A stretch of DNA of 64,000 nt, taken from positions 19,752,635 to 19,816,634 of the forward strand of contig CM056561.1 of assembly GCA_029721515.1 (NCBI GenBank). The letters run 5' to 3'. The notes below the pieces were generated by a model that worked only from the letters and a program-made list of their open reading frames with translations, searched no databases and was not told the DNA's origin. The number at the start of each line of letters is the position of its first letter. Within the stretch, counting starts at the first letter, position 1. Source of the stretch: Synanceia verrucosa. Its lineage: Eukaryota; Chordata; Actinopteri; Perciformes; Synanceiidae. The position numbers and the translations under genes are program-made. Below are positions 1-13,100 of the stretch, piece after piece.

Positions 1-360
1 TTCACGAGGCCTCCCGTATGCCCTTCACCAACGGTGGCTCACTTTACCGCGGTGTCAAACCTGAGTGACAGATTTGCTGATCCGGTATGTTTGCGAAGAT
101 ATGAGGCCAATTAATGTGATACATGGGAGCAGGTTTCAAGCTTTTGCCACAAACTAGTGTGATGCAATATAGGTCTTACTGAAGGCAGTTTATGGTCAAA
201 ATATTATTAATATATATTCAAATATATATAAAATATTCAAATATTAATATCAATAAACAAACAAACTTTGAATATGATTTTTAGCCAAAAGTCGAAGCCC
301 TACTTTCTACACTGTTAATAGATACTTAAGTCATAAAATCTATGAAGCAAGATATATGGA
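1..360. other. Unassigned AT-rich flank
   Basis: No open reading frame, splice structure or RNA gene could be supported here. The stretch is AT-rich, with runs of TA around bases 200-250. It lies downstream of the ccdc50-like gene and runs into a Tc1-like remnant that becomes recognisable at about base 363. Confidence 0.5.
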
Positions 361-362
361 AT

Positions 363-946
363 TATGTGCAGAAGTCAAGTTGGTACACAGCTGACAGCCA
401 AATTTCATTGTTAACCATTAGAATCCATATTATGGCAAGAACCAACGAGCTAAGTTAAGAGAAACGACAGCCCATCGTGCCATCGAGAACTGAAAGTCTG
501 TCAGTCCAGAAAATTGCAAGAAGGGTAAGTTCATCTGAGGCACCAGCCTCAGAAAATGCAAGTTAACAGCACCTCAATGCCACACAGAGCTCTAGTAGCA
601 GACACATCCCTGCATCAACTGCTCAGAGGAGACTGAGCCAGTCAGGCCTTTATGGTCACATAGCTGCTAAGAAACCACTACTAAGGAAAAGCAACAAGCA
701 GAGGATATTTGTTTGGGCTATAAACAACAAGTGGTTTGGTCTGATGAGTCCAAATTTGAGATCTTTGGCTCCACTCGCCGTGGTGAGCAGATTATCTCTA
801 CATGCATGGTTAATTCATGTGTTAATTAATATTTCTGATGCCTTCAGTCAGAATCTATGTACAACGTAAATAGTCATGAAAATAAAGAAAAAACATGAGA
901 AGGTGTGTCCAAACTCTTGACTAGTACTGTGTATACACTTCAATAG
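363..946 (+). mobile_element. Decayed Tc1/mariner transposon remnant
   Basis: The stretch keeps several blocks typical of fish Tc1 elements in the right order. These are a segment just before the transposase start (TTATGTGCAGAAGTCAAG), a start reading MART, a helix-turn-helix area, and a block near 740 translating to WSDESKFEIFG, part of the DDE catalytic domain. It ends with the 3' terminal motif GAGAAGGTGTGTCCAAACT. The reading frame is broken and a large part of the transposase is missing, so it is an inactive fossil. Identification is from recalled Tc1 consensus; confidence in the family is high, exact borders are approximate. Confidence 0.8.
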
Positions 947-963
947 CACAATGTGTTGAAAAA

Positions 964-1112
964 TTATTGTTGCTTGCAATTTTCCTTCTTGTCTTTGGGT
1001 TTAGTACGTCCTGATTTGTCCGTTTGCCGTTTAGTAGGTGGGATGAAAGTAGGCTCCTCGAGCAAGTCATGTAGGCCAGAATGCGGCATGAGAGGTGACT
1101 GACAGGCTGGAC
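964..1112 (-). CDS. ccdc50: ccdc50-like exon 13 (last coding exon)
   Basis: The acceptor TGATACAG precedes base 1112. The exon completes the Gly codon split from exon 12 and runs 48 more codons to TAA at 966-964. The tail is basic and hydrophilic, with LLEEPTFIPPTKRQTDKSG near its middle and KENCKQQ at the end. The stop lies only about 18 nt from the Tc1 remnant, so the 3' UTR must run into that element. No AATAAA was seen on this strand below the stop. Confidence 0.8.
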
Positions 1113-4100
1113 CTGTATCAACGAAAACAGGATTTAAGTGTCCATCCACTGCTTCACTGTTTCATTTTTAAGTGGTTAACTGTCCTGGTTACTGTACCTG
1201 CTTGACCCACTGTGATGCGGTCTGTGCCTTGTCTCCTCCCCTGAAAGGTCGGGTCCAGCTCCTCCGCAATATTTTTAATCTGCTGAGCTTGTCTGTAAAC
1301 ACAGTTAACATGTAACTGAGATGAAAAATCATATGGTGACAATGCAGACATTCGTCAGGTTCACGTATATTAATGTAGAGATAATTACGGTATAGTGGAC
1401 AAGGGGCTAGGGGGCTGGTTGTCAGGGGAGCAGTCCTCGGTGGGGGAAGGAAGGCCTTCAGAGTCAAGCCTCTCCCTTTGGACCTAAAGCAGTTGACAAA
1501 GAAGTCAAACTCATTTTCATCACCTCGTATATATATATAGATAATAACACAGCAGTAAGACAAGTGTGAGAACTGGAGTGTCAAAGAGTTAAGTGAAAGA
1601 TGTACATGACAACATGACTGTTTTCCAAAATCTACACCCAAAACTCTTACCGGTCTGTCTCTTGCTGCCCGTCTATCGTGATGGCTCATCATCGCTCTGT
1701 GCTCACGCCATGAGGCCGGCCCTTCTAGTTCACGTGATCTTCGCTTTGATTTGATTTCTTGTTTCTGCATGTAGCGTGCGATTTCCTAGTACAAAAATCC
1801 CCACAATCATTCTACAGGTGGATAATAAAGCATGAGATAAGCCGATGACGTGTTATCTCACCATACCTCATCCTGTGCCACTTGTGCTACTCTGAAGTCT
1901 CCCTCTGGGTAAGAACTGCATGGAGAGGGCTGGGACTTCTGAAGAAACAATACCAGAGAAAACAAGGAATAAAAAGAGAAACTGATCTTCTGCCCTTGAC
2001 TCCTAAATCACAGCATGTGGCACAATACACACTGTTGAATCCCTTATCCTCCTCATCAGCGTTTCCTCTTCTTCCTGGAGCTTGTGTGCCAGCTCTTCAT
2101 CCTGTAGGACCTGTCGCAGCTCCCCCAGGTCCAGACTTCCCTCGTCTAGCTCTGGCTCCAGTGATGCTTCTAAGGGTGGAGTACAACAGTGTGAAATCCA
2201 AAGGAATTGAAACGACTGTGATGACAACGAAAGTACAAACAGCAAAAAAACAAAACAAAACAGTTTTTAATCACAAGTGTACTGAAACAGAGCGTGAAAG
2301 ACAAGGGTTGATCTCATTGAATCATAACAAGAGATAAGCGGATGCAGGCTGTAAGGGCGTGTTGCTAGGTTTTGAAATAGACTCCATAGCACTCACTACA
2401 TTAACACTTAACGAGTGAGGGTAAGAATGAAAGAACACACTGAAGACTGTTGCAGGGCTACTGGAATAACAGATATGAACAGAAAAATGTCCCACTTCAG
2501 GAAGAGACCCCAGGCCACCAGCAGTAAACCCATATTTGTCCAGATTAGACGATGATTGAAGGAAGATGAGAGGAGTAGATGTACACAGAGAGGTGGGGAG
2601 GGCAGCTTGGTCAGCTTTCCCTCTGCAGACTGGAGTTGGCTGCAGTTCTGTATGTTACCTGCTGCCATGTGACTTGATCCATCCCTGCTGCTGCTGAGGC
2701 TTTGGCTACGCTGCGAGAGTCTTCGACGGTGCCGCTCTACTCTCATCTCCACCTTCTGCTCCTCCTCTGAGCTTGACCTTTCCTCCATGGGCTTGTGCCA
2801 GTGCCTGTGTTGGCTTGTTGTCCTCTTGACCCTATAATGATGTGCATTCCTCTCCCTCTCATCATCATTATTGTATCTGTGCTCTCTCCACCTTTTACTG
2901 CCTCCTCTTTCTCTCTTAATGACATCTGAATCTCTACTGCTTATCTCAGAATCCATTCCATCATACGCCACGTTTCTACAGTGCTGGCCTCGGTCATTTC
3001 TGAGATCTCTCCCGTAGTTCTCCTGATATGCTGATCTCCTCCTCTCCCGGATATCTCCATGGAAACTATGCCTGGCAGTGGCGGCTCTCTGGAAGTCTCT
3101 CTGATGTGGTTGGGAGTCACTGCAGGAGACCTCGCTCCCATGAAGCACCTGGCTATCTCTGCTTTGAGGCCTTATTTGCAATGACGCCCCATTGCCACCC
3201 AACCTCACAGGCACACCCCTCTCTCTGAGCACCTGGCCCAGCATCTCCCAGACTCCTCTGGTTTCATTGTGCAGCCTGTAAGAGCTCCTGGTATTGTCCT
3301 GAAAACGGACATGTCTGTCAGGGTTGTCCTTATAGCTCCAGGTCATCACTAAGTCTCTGTTGCTGTGTTTACTCCTGTCATGTAGCCTGACTGATTCACT
3401 GTAGCTACACCGCCTTCCTCTCTCTTCACCTAAGCCACTATTCTGATCTCTGCTCCTGTGCACACACTCATACTCCCCTCTATGGCTGCTCTGTTGATCC
3501 CTGCTCCAGCGCTTGCGTTCCCCTCGCTCATCATATTCATAATGGTCTTCATTCCACCGCCCTCTCTCCTGTGCTATGATGCTGCTGCGAGAGCAAAGAC
3601 TTCTGTAGTTTCTCTCTCGTGGCTGACATAAAGATGCCTGCCGCCTAGGAGATGCTGTGTGTCTTTCACTCAGTCTCTGGAACTGGGCAGAGAGCTGTTC
3701 AGAGAAAACAGTGTCTGAGTCCTCCGATTCCTCACTCAAATGCTCTCTCAATTCATTCCTGATTTCCCTCATGGAATGTGTGCGTCCTTGATTTGACCAT
3801 GAAGTTGTGTTTTGCTGAGTTGCTACCCCTGTGGGGGAGTCAGCCTGAGGCCCAGTTAAGTCTGAATGATTACGAGAGGTAGAATAATGCCACCTGGTGG
3901 CGGTAGACAAATACTGCTCCTCTGCCTGGTGAGCGCTGCCGAGTGTGTACTGCTGTGGGGATGGCAGTCCAGGGTCACTGGTGCTGCCTTTAGTAATGCC
4001 AAACATGCAAACACAAAAGCAGGGAGGGTGGGTGAGGCTGTAACCAGGTATTTTGAGAGACGTTGAATATAAAGTAACATATTGCATTAAAAATGCCACT

Positions 4101-7100
4101 TAAGCAACACAATTTGTTACACAAACAGACATTCCAAATACAGATATATAGTCATGCATAAAAGACAAAGTTAAAGGTGTGCATGTAACTGATACAGAAC
4201 ACAGTGCAATATGGAGATATATAATATAGCGCAATGGGTAACAATAATACACAGCAGCACTGAAGCATAGTGCGGTTAGATAGAAGCAAAGAAAGCTCTG
4301 GGTTGGTTCCTAAATTCCTACACAAAACATCACTTCCTTTAAAATGTGGCTATTATATGCGGGGTTGCTGCCTAACGTTTTCTCAAAACATAAATTGCAC
4401 CTTCACTGTGGCCGTCCTGCCCTCTGCTCCTCCTCATGATTCTCTGCTCCTCCTCTTCCTGCATTCGTTTTGCTATTTCCTGTGAAGACACATATGGTCT
4501 TTCTATTAAACACAAAGACATGAGTAACCCATTAGGAATTTCAGCTTAATTATGAATCACAGAAATGGACCGGTTCTGCCAAATGTAATTACATATATAG
4601 TCTGTTTTAGATTCTTTTTTCACTATTCCACTGATTCTGTGACAAACCTGGACCAATTGCAAAGGTCAGTCACTTTCATTTGGCTCTTTTCCTTACTTAA
4701 AATCTAACTCACCTATCACAACAAAGGTCATAATGACATGATCAAGATAAAAACATGGAAAGAGAACCTCCACTCACTGACATCAGGTTATACTGTTCTG
4801 ATGATTCAAGAAAACATTTAAACTGTGCTGTTTTCAACCAACAGATGGCAGCATAACATAGACTGTGTAAAAAGAAAGCAAGGTGACGACTGATTTCCCC
4901 TTTTGACTCATAAAAATCATACAATAATCAAAACCTTTAGTAAACTTTTGATTGTCTGATAATTGCTTTCATGTTATGTTCTTACCCTTAACATAAAGAA
5001 AATTGCTCGTCTGTTTAACCACACACCACTTTGTGCCTTAAACCTTTTCAGTTCCCTTTGATTTGATTAATGTATTATTTGCATTCAAGTATCACAGCAA
5101 ATGGACCAAAATTTCAACCAAGATTGGAGCTGACATCAAGTAAATCAAGATCTACTCCTCCATCTATATCTGGTACTTCTACACAGAGGAGGCTGCAGAG
5201 CCATGTTGGGTGACGTAGAGCCGCTGTGAGCTGATCTGACATCTTCGCTCTAGGTGGTCAAACTAATTATTTCAGGCAGGGATGTGGCTGACTCAATGGA
5301 AACTAGGAGACACGCAAACTTTTAATCTCCTTGAGCCTGAACTCCAGAGCAGAAACACTCCAACAGAAGCAGGTCAACAGTGCTGTTTCACTTGACATAA
5401 CACCTTGTCACCAGGGAATACCTACCCTTACCAGAGCTGCTATACTTGATTGCCCTCTGAAGGAGACCACTCCCATCATGTCTCTGTGTTACTTTGCTTT
5501 GGCATGTATGGGACTAATAATGCTCTGGTTAAAAATCAATACTACCAGTTAATTGCATGGATTCTCCCTCTGTAGGCTGCATCTGCAACATAAATCATAA
5601 CTAAAAGTAAACGCAGCTCCTTTTGTTTTGCAATCAGGGGCATGTATGTTTGCCTCTTTGCCAGCATCAGCAGATAATTAGCAGCTTGCCATGGCAGGTT
5701 AGGCGGTTAGGTGCCACAGGGATCTGGCACTTAAAACTGCACAGCCTGATGCCTTCTGTTCCTTAATTAAAGACATAACCTACAGGGAGGCAAAAATTTA
5801 ATCAACACCTCTGATCATTAAGGAAGGTAAGCAAACTGAGTCTTAACAGTTCATCGCTCAGTCCTGACATCAACGCTTATAAAGAGAAATGATTGCATCC
5901 ACACAGCAACAGCTGTGTTCTCAAAGAATTACCTAGCATGACTTTTAACACAGTAGGTAAAAGTCCATGAGTAGACCACTCATGTTGGTTCCAACAGAGT
6001 TCAAATCCAGACCCTTTAGTAATGATGAATGAACCCCAGAGTCTCTCTGACCTCACACCCTCCAAACAAGGAGCTTTTTATAAGCCTGTCCAAGGCAGCC
6101 GCCTCTAAAAAGGAAACTGCAGGGTAAAGGAAAATGTTATGCTGGGGCGGCTTTGTGACGCAGACCACTCCACTGGACCAGCTGGGGTTGGCTTCCCCCC
6201 CCACTGTGCTCTTTTTCTAACACAGCTCAACGCTTCTTTTCTATGAGTGGGAAGCCAGATTTTTTTATTAGACATAAACACAATGTTTTTGAGGGGGCTG
6301 GGCTTCTGTGTGGATACTCCAACAACCAGGGAGAGGTGATTGATGGGAACCATCTGGGTGCTCTGCCGTGTTTGGTTGCAAGATGAATCTTTTTTTTTTT
6401 CTTCTTTTTTTTCCCCAAAAATTTTGGAGGAATCTAGCGCTGCACCACAAATTAGGACAAGCGGGAATGGAAAACAAATGTTAACATCACAGCCATATCG
6501 AGATATTAATGTTATATTTGTATTAAAAAAATTAAATTCAATTCATGTTGTCTACTGCCAAAAGAAAGACAGCTCTGTCTCATGAATGTCCCCAGCCTCA
6601 CAGCCTCAAATTCATGGCAATCCACTGAACAATTGTTGACAATTTATTAGTCTCAAAATGTGGACTATATGCAACAGAATATAGAATCATTTCTCAGCTA
6701 CCATAAATAAACTTTAAACCAAATTCCACCTTTTAGATACCCAGTAACAATGTTAAACCATTTAATGGAAAGGACAACAGTTAGTCCCTTAGATAAACAC
6801 TGCATTTTAATTATGTTTTCACTTAACCTGCTTCTCCTTCAAGCTGTACAGTTAAGATTTTGTTGAAGTGTGTTCAGGTCTGTCTAGAATCAACCACCAG
6901 AGATATTACTTGAGCCACCATCCAGATGGGTAGCTGACAGCTTGTGTCTCTGTTTAACAGCTGACTTTGCTCATACAACTATTGTATTTGGCACAGTGGT
7001 CACATCAGTTAGTCCTGAGAGAGAGCAAAGTGAACCACATGATACTCCCTGACCCGCTGGTAACAGGGAGATAATTAAGTGATATATAAGTATGGCTTGA

Positions 7101-10100
7101 GTGCTATGACAGACTATTAGTCCCTGTGCTGAATATGATGACGTTTACTGCATGGTTGCCCAGTTCGGTCTGCACACAGTTCTGCAGTTTGAGATACAAG
7201 CAATCATGACTCTTCACATGCAGCAGTTTTCTGCTTAGTGCTTCTCCTCCTACAGGCTCCAACATGTACTGAGTCAGATAATCCATCACAGCATTATCCA
7301 TTAACACAGTCTATTATGGATCAAACTAGAATTTGAGAAATATTTAAATGGACACTGATAAAATGCCTTACCTCTGGAATTAATAGTAAAGGACAGAAAC
7401 TCAAGCTAAAAGATGAACGTACAGTATGACTTTTATCAGGCAACTAACTTTGAGGCCGACACTGGGTAAGTGTTTGATACTAAAGAGATAAATTCGGGGT
7501 GGGGTATCACTTTTAGTCTTTTTTTTTTAAATTCTGCCAAAGTTTCTGTTTCATCACGGCATTGTGCCAAGCTGAACTAATCCATAGTGTAAAGCATCTC
7601 ACTCTGCTCTGGTTGTGGATAATGACACCTGCAGAGGCTGAATGTCCACCTAAAACTCCCTGAATTCCCTGTAACCTACATGCACATAGAAAGAAATTAG
7701 TTATGTCATCAGTTTGTGCTCACCTCATCTTCCTGCTCTCTCCTTTGGGCCTCCTCAGCACACCGCTGGATCTCCTCCTGAATTACACGGGCATACTCAA
7801 AGTCTTCCTCCTCTCTGCAGAACAGTCAGGGAAGGAAATGACTTCTAACACTTGTGTGATAAAAATAACAGAAATCTGTACAGAAAATCGACACTCAGTA
7901 GGGTCACCTACAGTTGTCTGGAGGCCTGTCTGAGGAGTGTAGACTGCTGCGCCTGCACCTCCTCTTCCTCATCTTGCAGCCTTTTTGCTACACGGATGTC
8001 ATTTTGCACCAGCTGGTTCTTCTGGATGTTGGTCGTATAGTATTGCTCGACTATGAGGGCAAGGCAGAAAAAAGGGCAGAGGGTGAGATTACTAATTACT
8101 AATTTTTGATCGGCAAACCTTTCACTGTTTATTTTATATTTTAAACTTCATCATCACCTAGCCTAAATATTGGATTTCATTTCACTTTTTTTGTCATTAA
8201 AATCTATTTTATTACTATTATTATTATTATTATTTTTTATACAAACTGTAAATATTTGCAATTACTATTACCTATTACATTATATAATTATTGTTGTTTT
8301 ATTATTCTTGTTCTTACTTATAACTTGTTCATGCTGCTGTAACAAGTAAATTTATCCCCAATGAGGGATCAATAAAAATATTCTATTCTATTGTAGATGG
8401 TCTAAATGTGTGGAAGCATAATTTTGGATCAGCAGCGTAGTGTAGTAATAAATAATTAAACCAAATCTAAATCTGTGACTTGTACAAGCATGTTGAAATA
8501 TACCAGGACTGTTACAGACAAAGCTACCCACAAAAATTACAACGCGACTATCTTAGGTTTCCCAGTCTACCTTGGTACATACGTTATCTTATAATTCTGT
8601 CATTTCAATAAAATAATTTACAAACTTAAGATAAGTATGGTCAGTTTTACTTAAGATGAAGGCCCATAACACAGAGTGTGGATTCACTGTGAAATGCCAT
8701 ATTTTTGTAATGTGCAGTCAACACAGGACTTACTCTCCTGTTCCTGCAGGTTGTGTGCCAAAACTCCATCCTCCAGCACAGCAAAACACTGGCACACTGA
8801 AACAACAGAGGACAGCAAACTTCAGTATCTTGAAAAAGGTTTTAAGATGTTCAAAGCTTCAAATGTGAATGATGGGGTGTATAAGTGTTGATTCTCTATA
8901 CTTGAGGATGACTTAAAAAAGAGAAAATGATAATTTCCCTATTGAGGGATCAAAAAAATAATTCTTCTTCTTAATTTAGAGCTTTCTGGTTCAGCACTTC
9001 TGTCTAAAGGGAATCAAGAGGATGAGTTCATCTGACAAAAAGGCTGAGGAAGCCCCTCAAAACTTTTGAAACAACCATCTTCCACTCTGGCATGACTTCC
9101 TAGTGTTAAATATATACAAGGCTCTCATAAAGTCTCCAACATAACAGAGTGCCAGTGTTCCAGAACAACACCCGCCAAGTGGCCACAGTTATTGCTGCCT
9201 TCCAAGTTAGTGGGTTCAGTAGTAGCAGAAGAACAGGTCCATCTCATTTTAGCAAAAGTAATATCATTTACTGTGTCACAGTGGACGACAGATATTTTTA
9301 AAACCGTGGTGAAAAAGAAATTAAGGAGGATGATACATGTATTTTTGTTGACCAATGCGCTCACTATGACTGCCAAATAAAGACGCAAAGTTTAGGAGAA
9401 CCATCTGCAACCATTTATACCAAGGAAGCCAGTGCAGAAGTACTGCATGTTGAGTGAAATCTGTGAGGTTGTTGTAAAGCCCAAGGCTTTAGCTAAGAGC
9501 TCTTCAGTCTGTCTGGTCCTCAACATCGAGCCATGATAGCAAACTGAGCCTTCCCTAGTATCCCATGATCCCATAGCCTGGCCACCTGCCGCAGAGTAAT
9601 AAAACATATCATGTTATTAATGCCTGGTCCTGTTTTGTTAAAATGTTGACAGAAGACTTCATGGAGAATTCAACTCTTTGAGTGCCAATGATGTATATAC
9701 GTCTTTTAAAATACAACGCTTGAGTGCCATAAACATACAACACACATCTTTTGTTTTTCACCAGCTTTTAGTTGGGACATAAAGAGACAGTATATGCAAC
9801 AGAGATCAAAGCAGGAAGTGGAGACGATTGCGATTAGAGAGCAAAACGAAAACAAAAAAAGTGGTGATTTTGGTGAAAGTGGCCTCTACTCTACCTCTGA
9901 TGAAACAACAATGGAACAAGGTGAAAACAAACATTTTTTTCACGATGAACTAGAGAGTCTATTCTTTCATTTGAGCTATTCAGTGTTTTCAGTCATAGTA
10001 CAAAAATATTCTGGGAGTCATGAACTACGACTCACTTTTGTTATTAAAAAAAACAGCTGGCACTCAAGAAGTTAATGAGTTAATAAAAAGTCAAACAAAG

Positions 10101-13100
10101 GGACAGTCAGCAACAAAGACAGCTAACTGCTCTGTCCACCCAAATAAATTTTATGACTCAATAATAATGTGTTTTTCATGACTCTTTGGTCTGTACATTG
10201 GTTTTAATAGCTTCAGCATTTGGAGACTGTTATTCTCATCTATATCCATGCCATGTGTTTACAGTGGACCTAGCCTCCATAGAGTCTTTTAGCTGAAGCC
10301 CAAGGGCGTTTAAAGTCTGTCAAACAAACTCAAAAGTTACTGTGGAGAAACTAGACAGTGAGCAGCAGCACTGCAGCTTAGTCGCCACTGTAACACAGCT
10401 CACTGTGACTAGACAATAACATTGTGCCATCACCAATTTAAACACATTGCCATCTGCTCCTGAAAAGGTGTCTTGAAATGCCAAGAGGACAGGAGATGGC
10501 GTTTAAGAAGAAGTTTGGCTCACTGCAGAGGGACAAGCCCTCAGTCTGAGCCAGAGGCAGGGCCAATTAAGAACACCTGTCCTGCCACTAATCCCTCCAC
10601 TGAGCCTGTAAGAGCAGCCAGAGCCACTTCTGTAGAAACCACGGCTACGTTTACATCCAAGCTCATGCTTAGGATAGTCAGGGATTTAGTTTATGAGCTG
10701 CATTGGCACACATGAATGCTGTATGTTGTTTATAATAACTTATTTAAGCATTTGAAACTGCCATAGAAAAAACAAGTTACTCATGTAACAGCTGATGTGT
10801 TGTACGGTTCAGTGTCTGCAATACTAGAAATGTAATTCTGACTCTAAATTTATTCTCACTTTGACGACTCAAGATAACACAATTAGAGCGGTGCAATATG
10901 GACAAAATAGTATATCCTGATATAGCCAAGTTTATATCCCGATAACGATATATATGATATTGTATTTTTTTTCTGATGTCATGTTACTGGTGACATTATT
11001 TTTGCTTTCCATTACACTCTCCTCTGGCTCCTCTGTGGTGTAATCAGTGTTATATCCCCAATATGCTTTTATTCTGAAGGCTTACTTTGAGAGTGATCAA
11101 AAGTCCGGCTATGTTTGTGCCGTACTTTTACTATGCGGTTTGGCTGGTTTTTCACCACAGTAACATGAATGTTCATGTAGCAACAGAGCTAACTAAGTAG
11201 CTACATATTAAATTTATAATATAAACAACACCGGCTTACATCATACGGTAGACATTTTTATACTGCACTACGATATACATATCGTAATATTGCACAGCTC
11301 TAAATTTTTTTCCTAAAATTATTTTCATCATTTGTCAAGAGTCTCAAATCTAAAACAAAGAACAATGTATTAACACAAGACAAACAAATACCCTGAAAGT
11401 TTACTTACTGCCTGATGATTTGCTGGATGGTGTCATGGATGAGAAAATAGAATGGGAGATTCCTGTAGAGTTGTCAACAGTATGATATAGAGCCTACAAG
11501 CTTTGGTACAACGTTGCCATCTATGTGGCTTACTGAAAACACACAAGCATCCGGCCTATCCCTTAAGTGTGCTTCTGTGTTTGCAGTCTTACCAATTTTG
11601 TACTCTCAAAGATAATTTGATATTGTTCTCCAAAGACCTACTCTATAATCTACTTTCTCTACTGACCTACATGTACAGAGTCTTCCTCTCTTTCATTATT
11701 GCTGCTGCCTAACTTGAACTCCTAGAACCCGTTCTAACAATGTCGTGTTTCACTTCAACATTTCTAGAACTGCCTGAGTTGATAAAACAACAGACTGAGG
11801 ATGTCTTCTCTTTGTCCAGCTCTGTAAATAGGGAAGTGAGAGCTTCTGAAACATTCTTGTGGTAAAATTTAACTCCTCTAAATCCTAAAAAACAGAAGGA
11901 AAAAAATGAGATTCTAGCTGAATAAAAGCCCCTGGATATGTTTCAGTCTTCAGGGGCCCCAACAGTCAAAGTTCATAGAAATCACCCAGACGGTGCTAAG
12001 CCATCAAAAGGGTCACTTTACACAATGAATGACCACATTAGTCTACGCTGCGAGTTAACCCGTACCAAGACAGACAGACCACCACTTACACCTGTCGTAG
12101 AGCTTAAGAGCCTATTCACTAAATGGATCTCCAACCTGCACCTTATGTGTCCAGTCTGTCAATGAGGAGAGATTAAGTCGAAAGGCGTGGTTTTAATCCA
12201 ACGGGACAAACTGATAGTTCAAAATACAAGTTTACTTCTTAAGCCAGTGCAAAGCAGAATGAGAGAAAGATGGGAAAGACAAAAAATGACAGTCCTGTGT
12301 GTGCATGAGGGTGTGTCCACATTGCAGATTAACTGGTTTTTCCAAACTCTTTGAAACTACTGTCACATTACCTTCCTAGGGGAGGGACATGAAGACTGTC
12401 ATTATGACTGCTAAACAGGTTTTTGACGGACGAGAGTGTGCACAGGGAGGAGCGTGTTCAGTGAGTCCAGGACATGAGTGCTTTTCCTGAATCGCAGAAG
12501 CTTCTTCTGTAAGCTTCTTAATAAGGGCACTGAAAGGACCCTGTTAGGCTGTGTCAGTTTAAGAGGATAGTAAATCAGGGATCCAACAACAGAAGCTGGC
12601 TATGCCATTTGACAAACAGAGGCTAAAATGAGCCACTGAGGGGTACAATTGTCCAAGAAAATAACAAGAACCAAGAACAGAGATTTCAAAATATTAGCTT
12701 CCACTCGCTGCATTGCCCAGCTAGCATGTTCCCCAACAGTGAGCACAAACCCTCTGCAGTGAGACTGTGGGAGAAGAGGATATTATAAAGCAGAAAAACA
12801 TAACCTGCTTGACCTCAATGCCAAAATAGTCAAGGGGCTCACTCCATATTTAAATGCTCTCTTGTCCCTTAAAAACATTCCACATTTTTGCTGAGGTCAC
12901 TGAATATCATCACACGCAGGTGAATGCGTGCACTTACTGCAGAAAACAAAAACCCACATTGTTGAACTGAGAGACGATCACCTAAAAATAAAAATATGCA
13001 GATTATCTCAGGCATCCAGCTTGAGGGAGCCATGGATCAAGTGCTGACAGAGATGTTTCTCTTTCATCCTCGCAACCACTTGGATAGCAGCGGTGGCAAG

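Noticed and set aside
1189..1770. 193-residue minus-strand open frame
   Set aside because: It reads exon 10 and then runs through its donor into the intron and into exon 11 and beyond in the wrong phase. Splicing explains the coding parts better.
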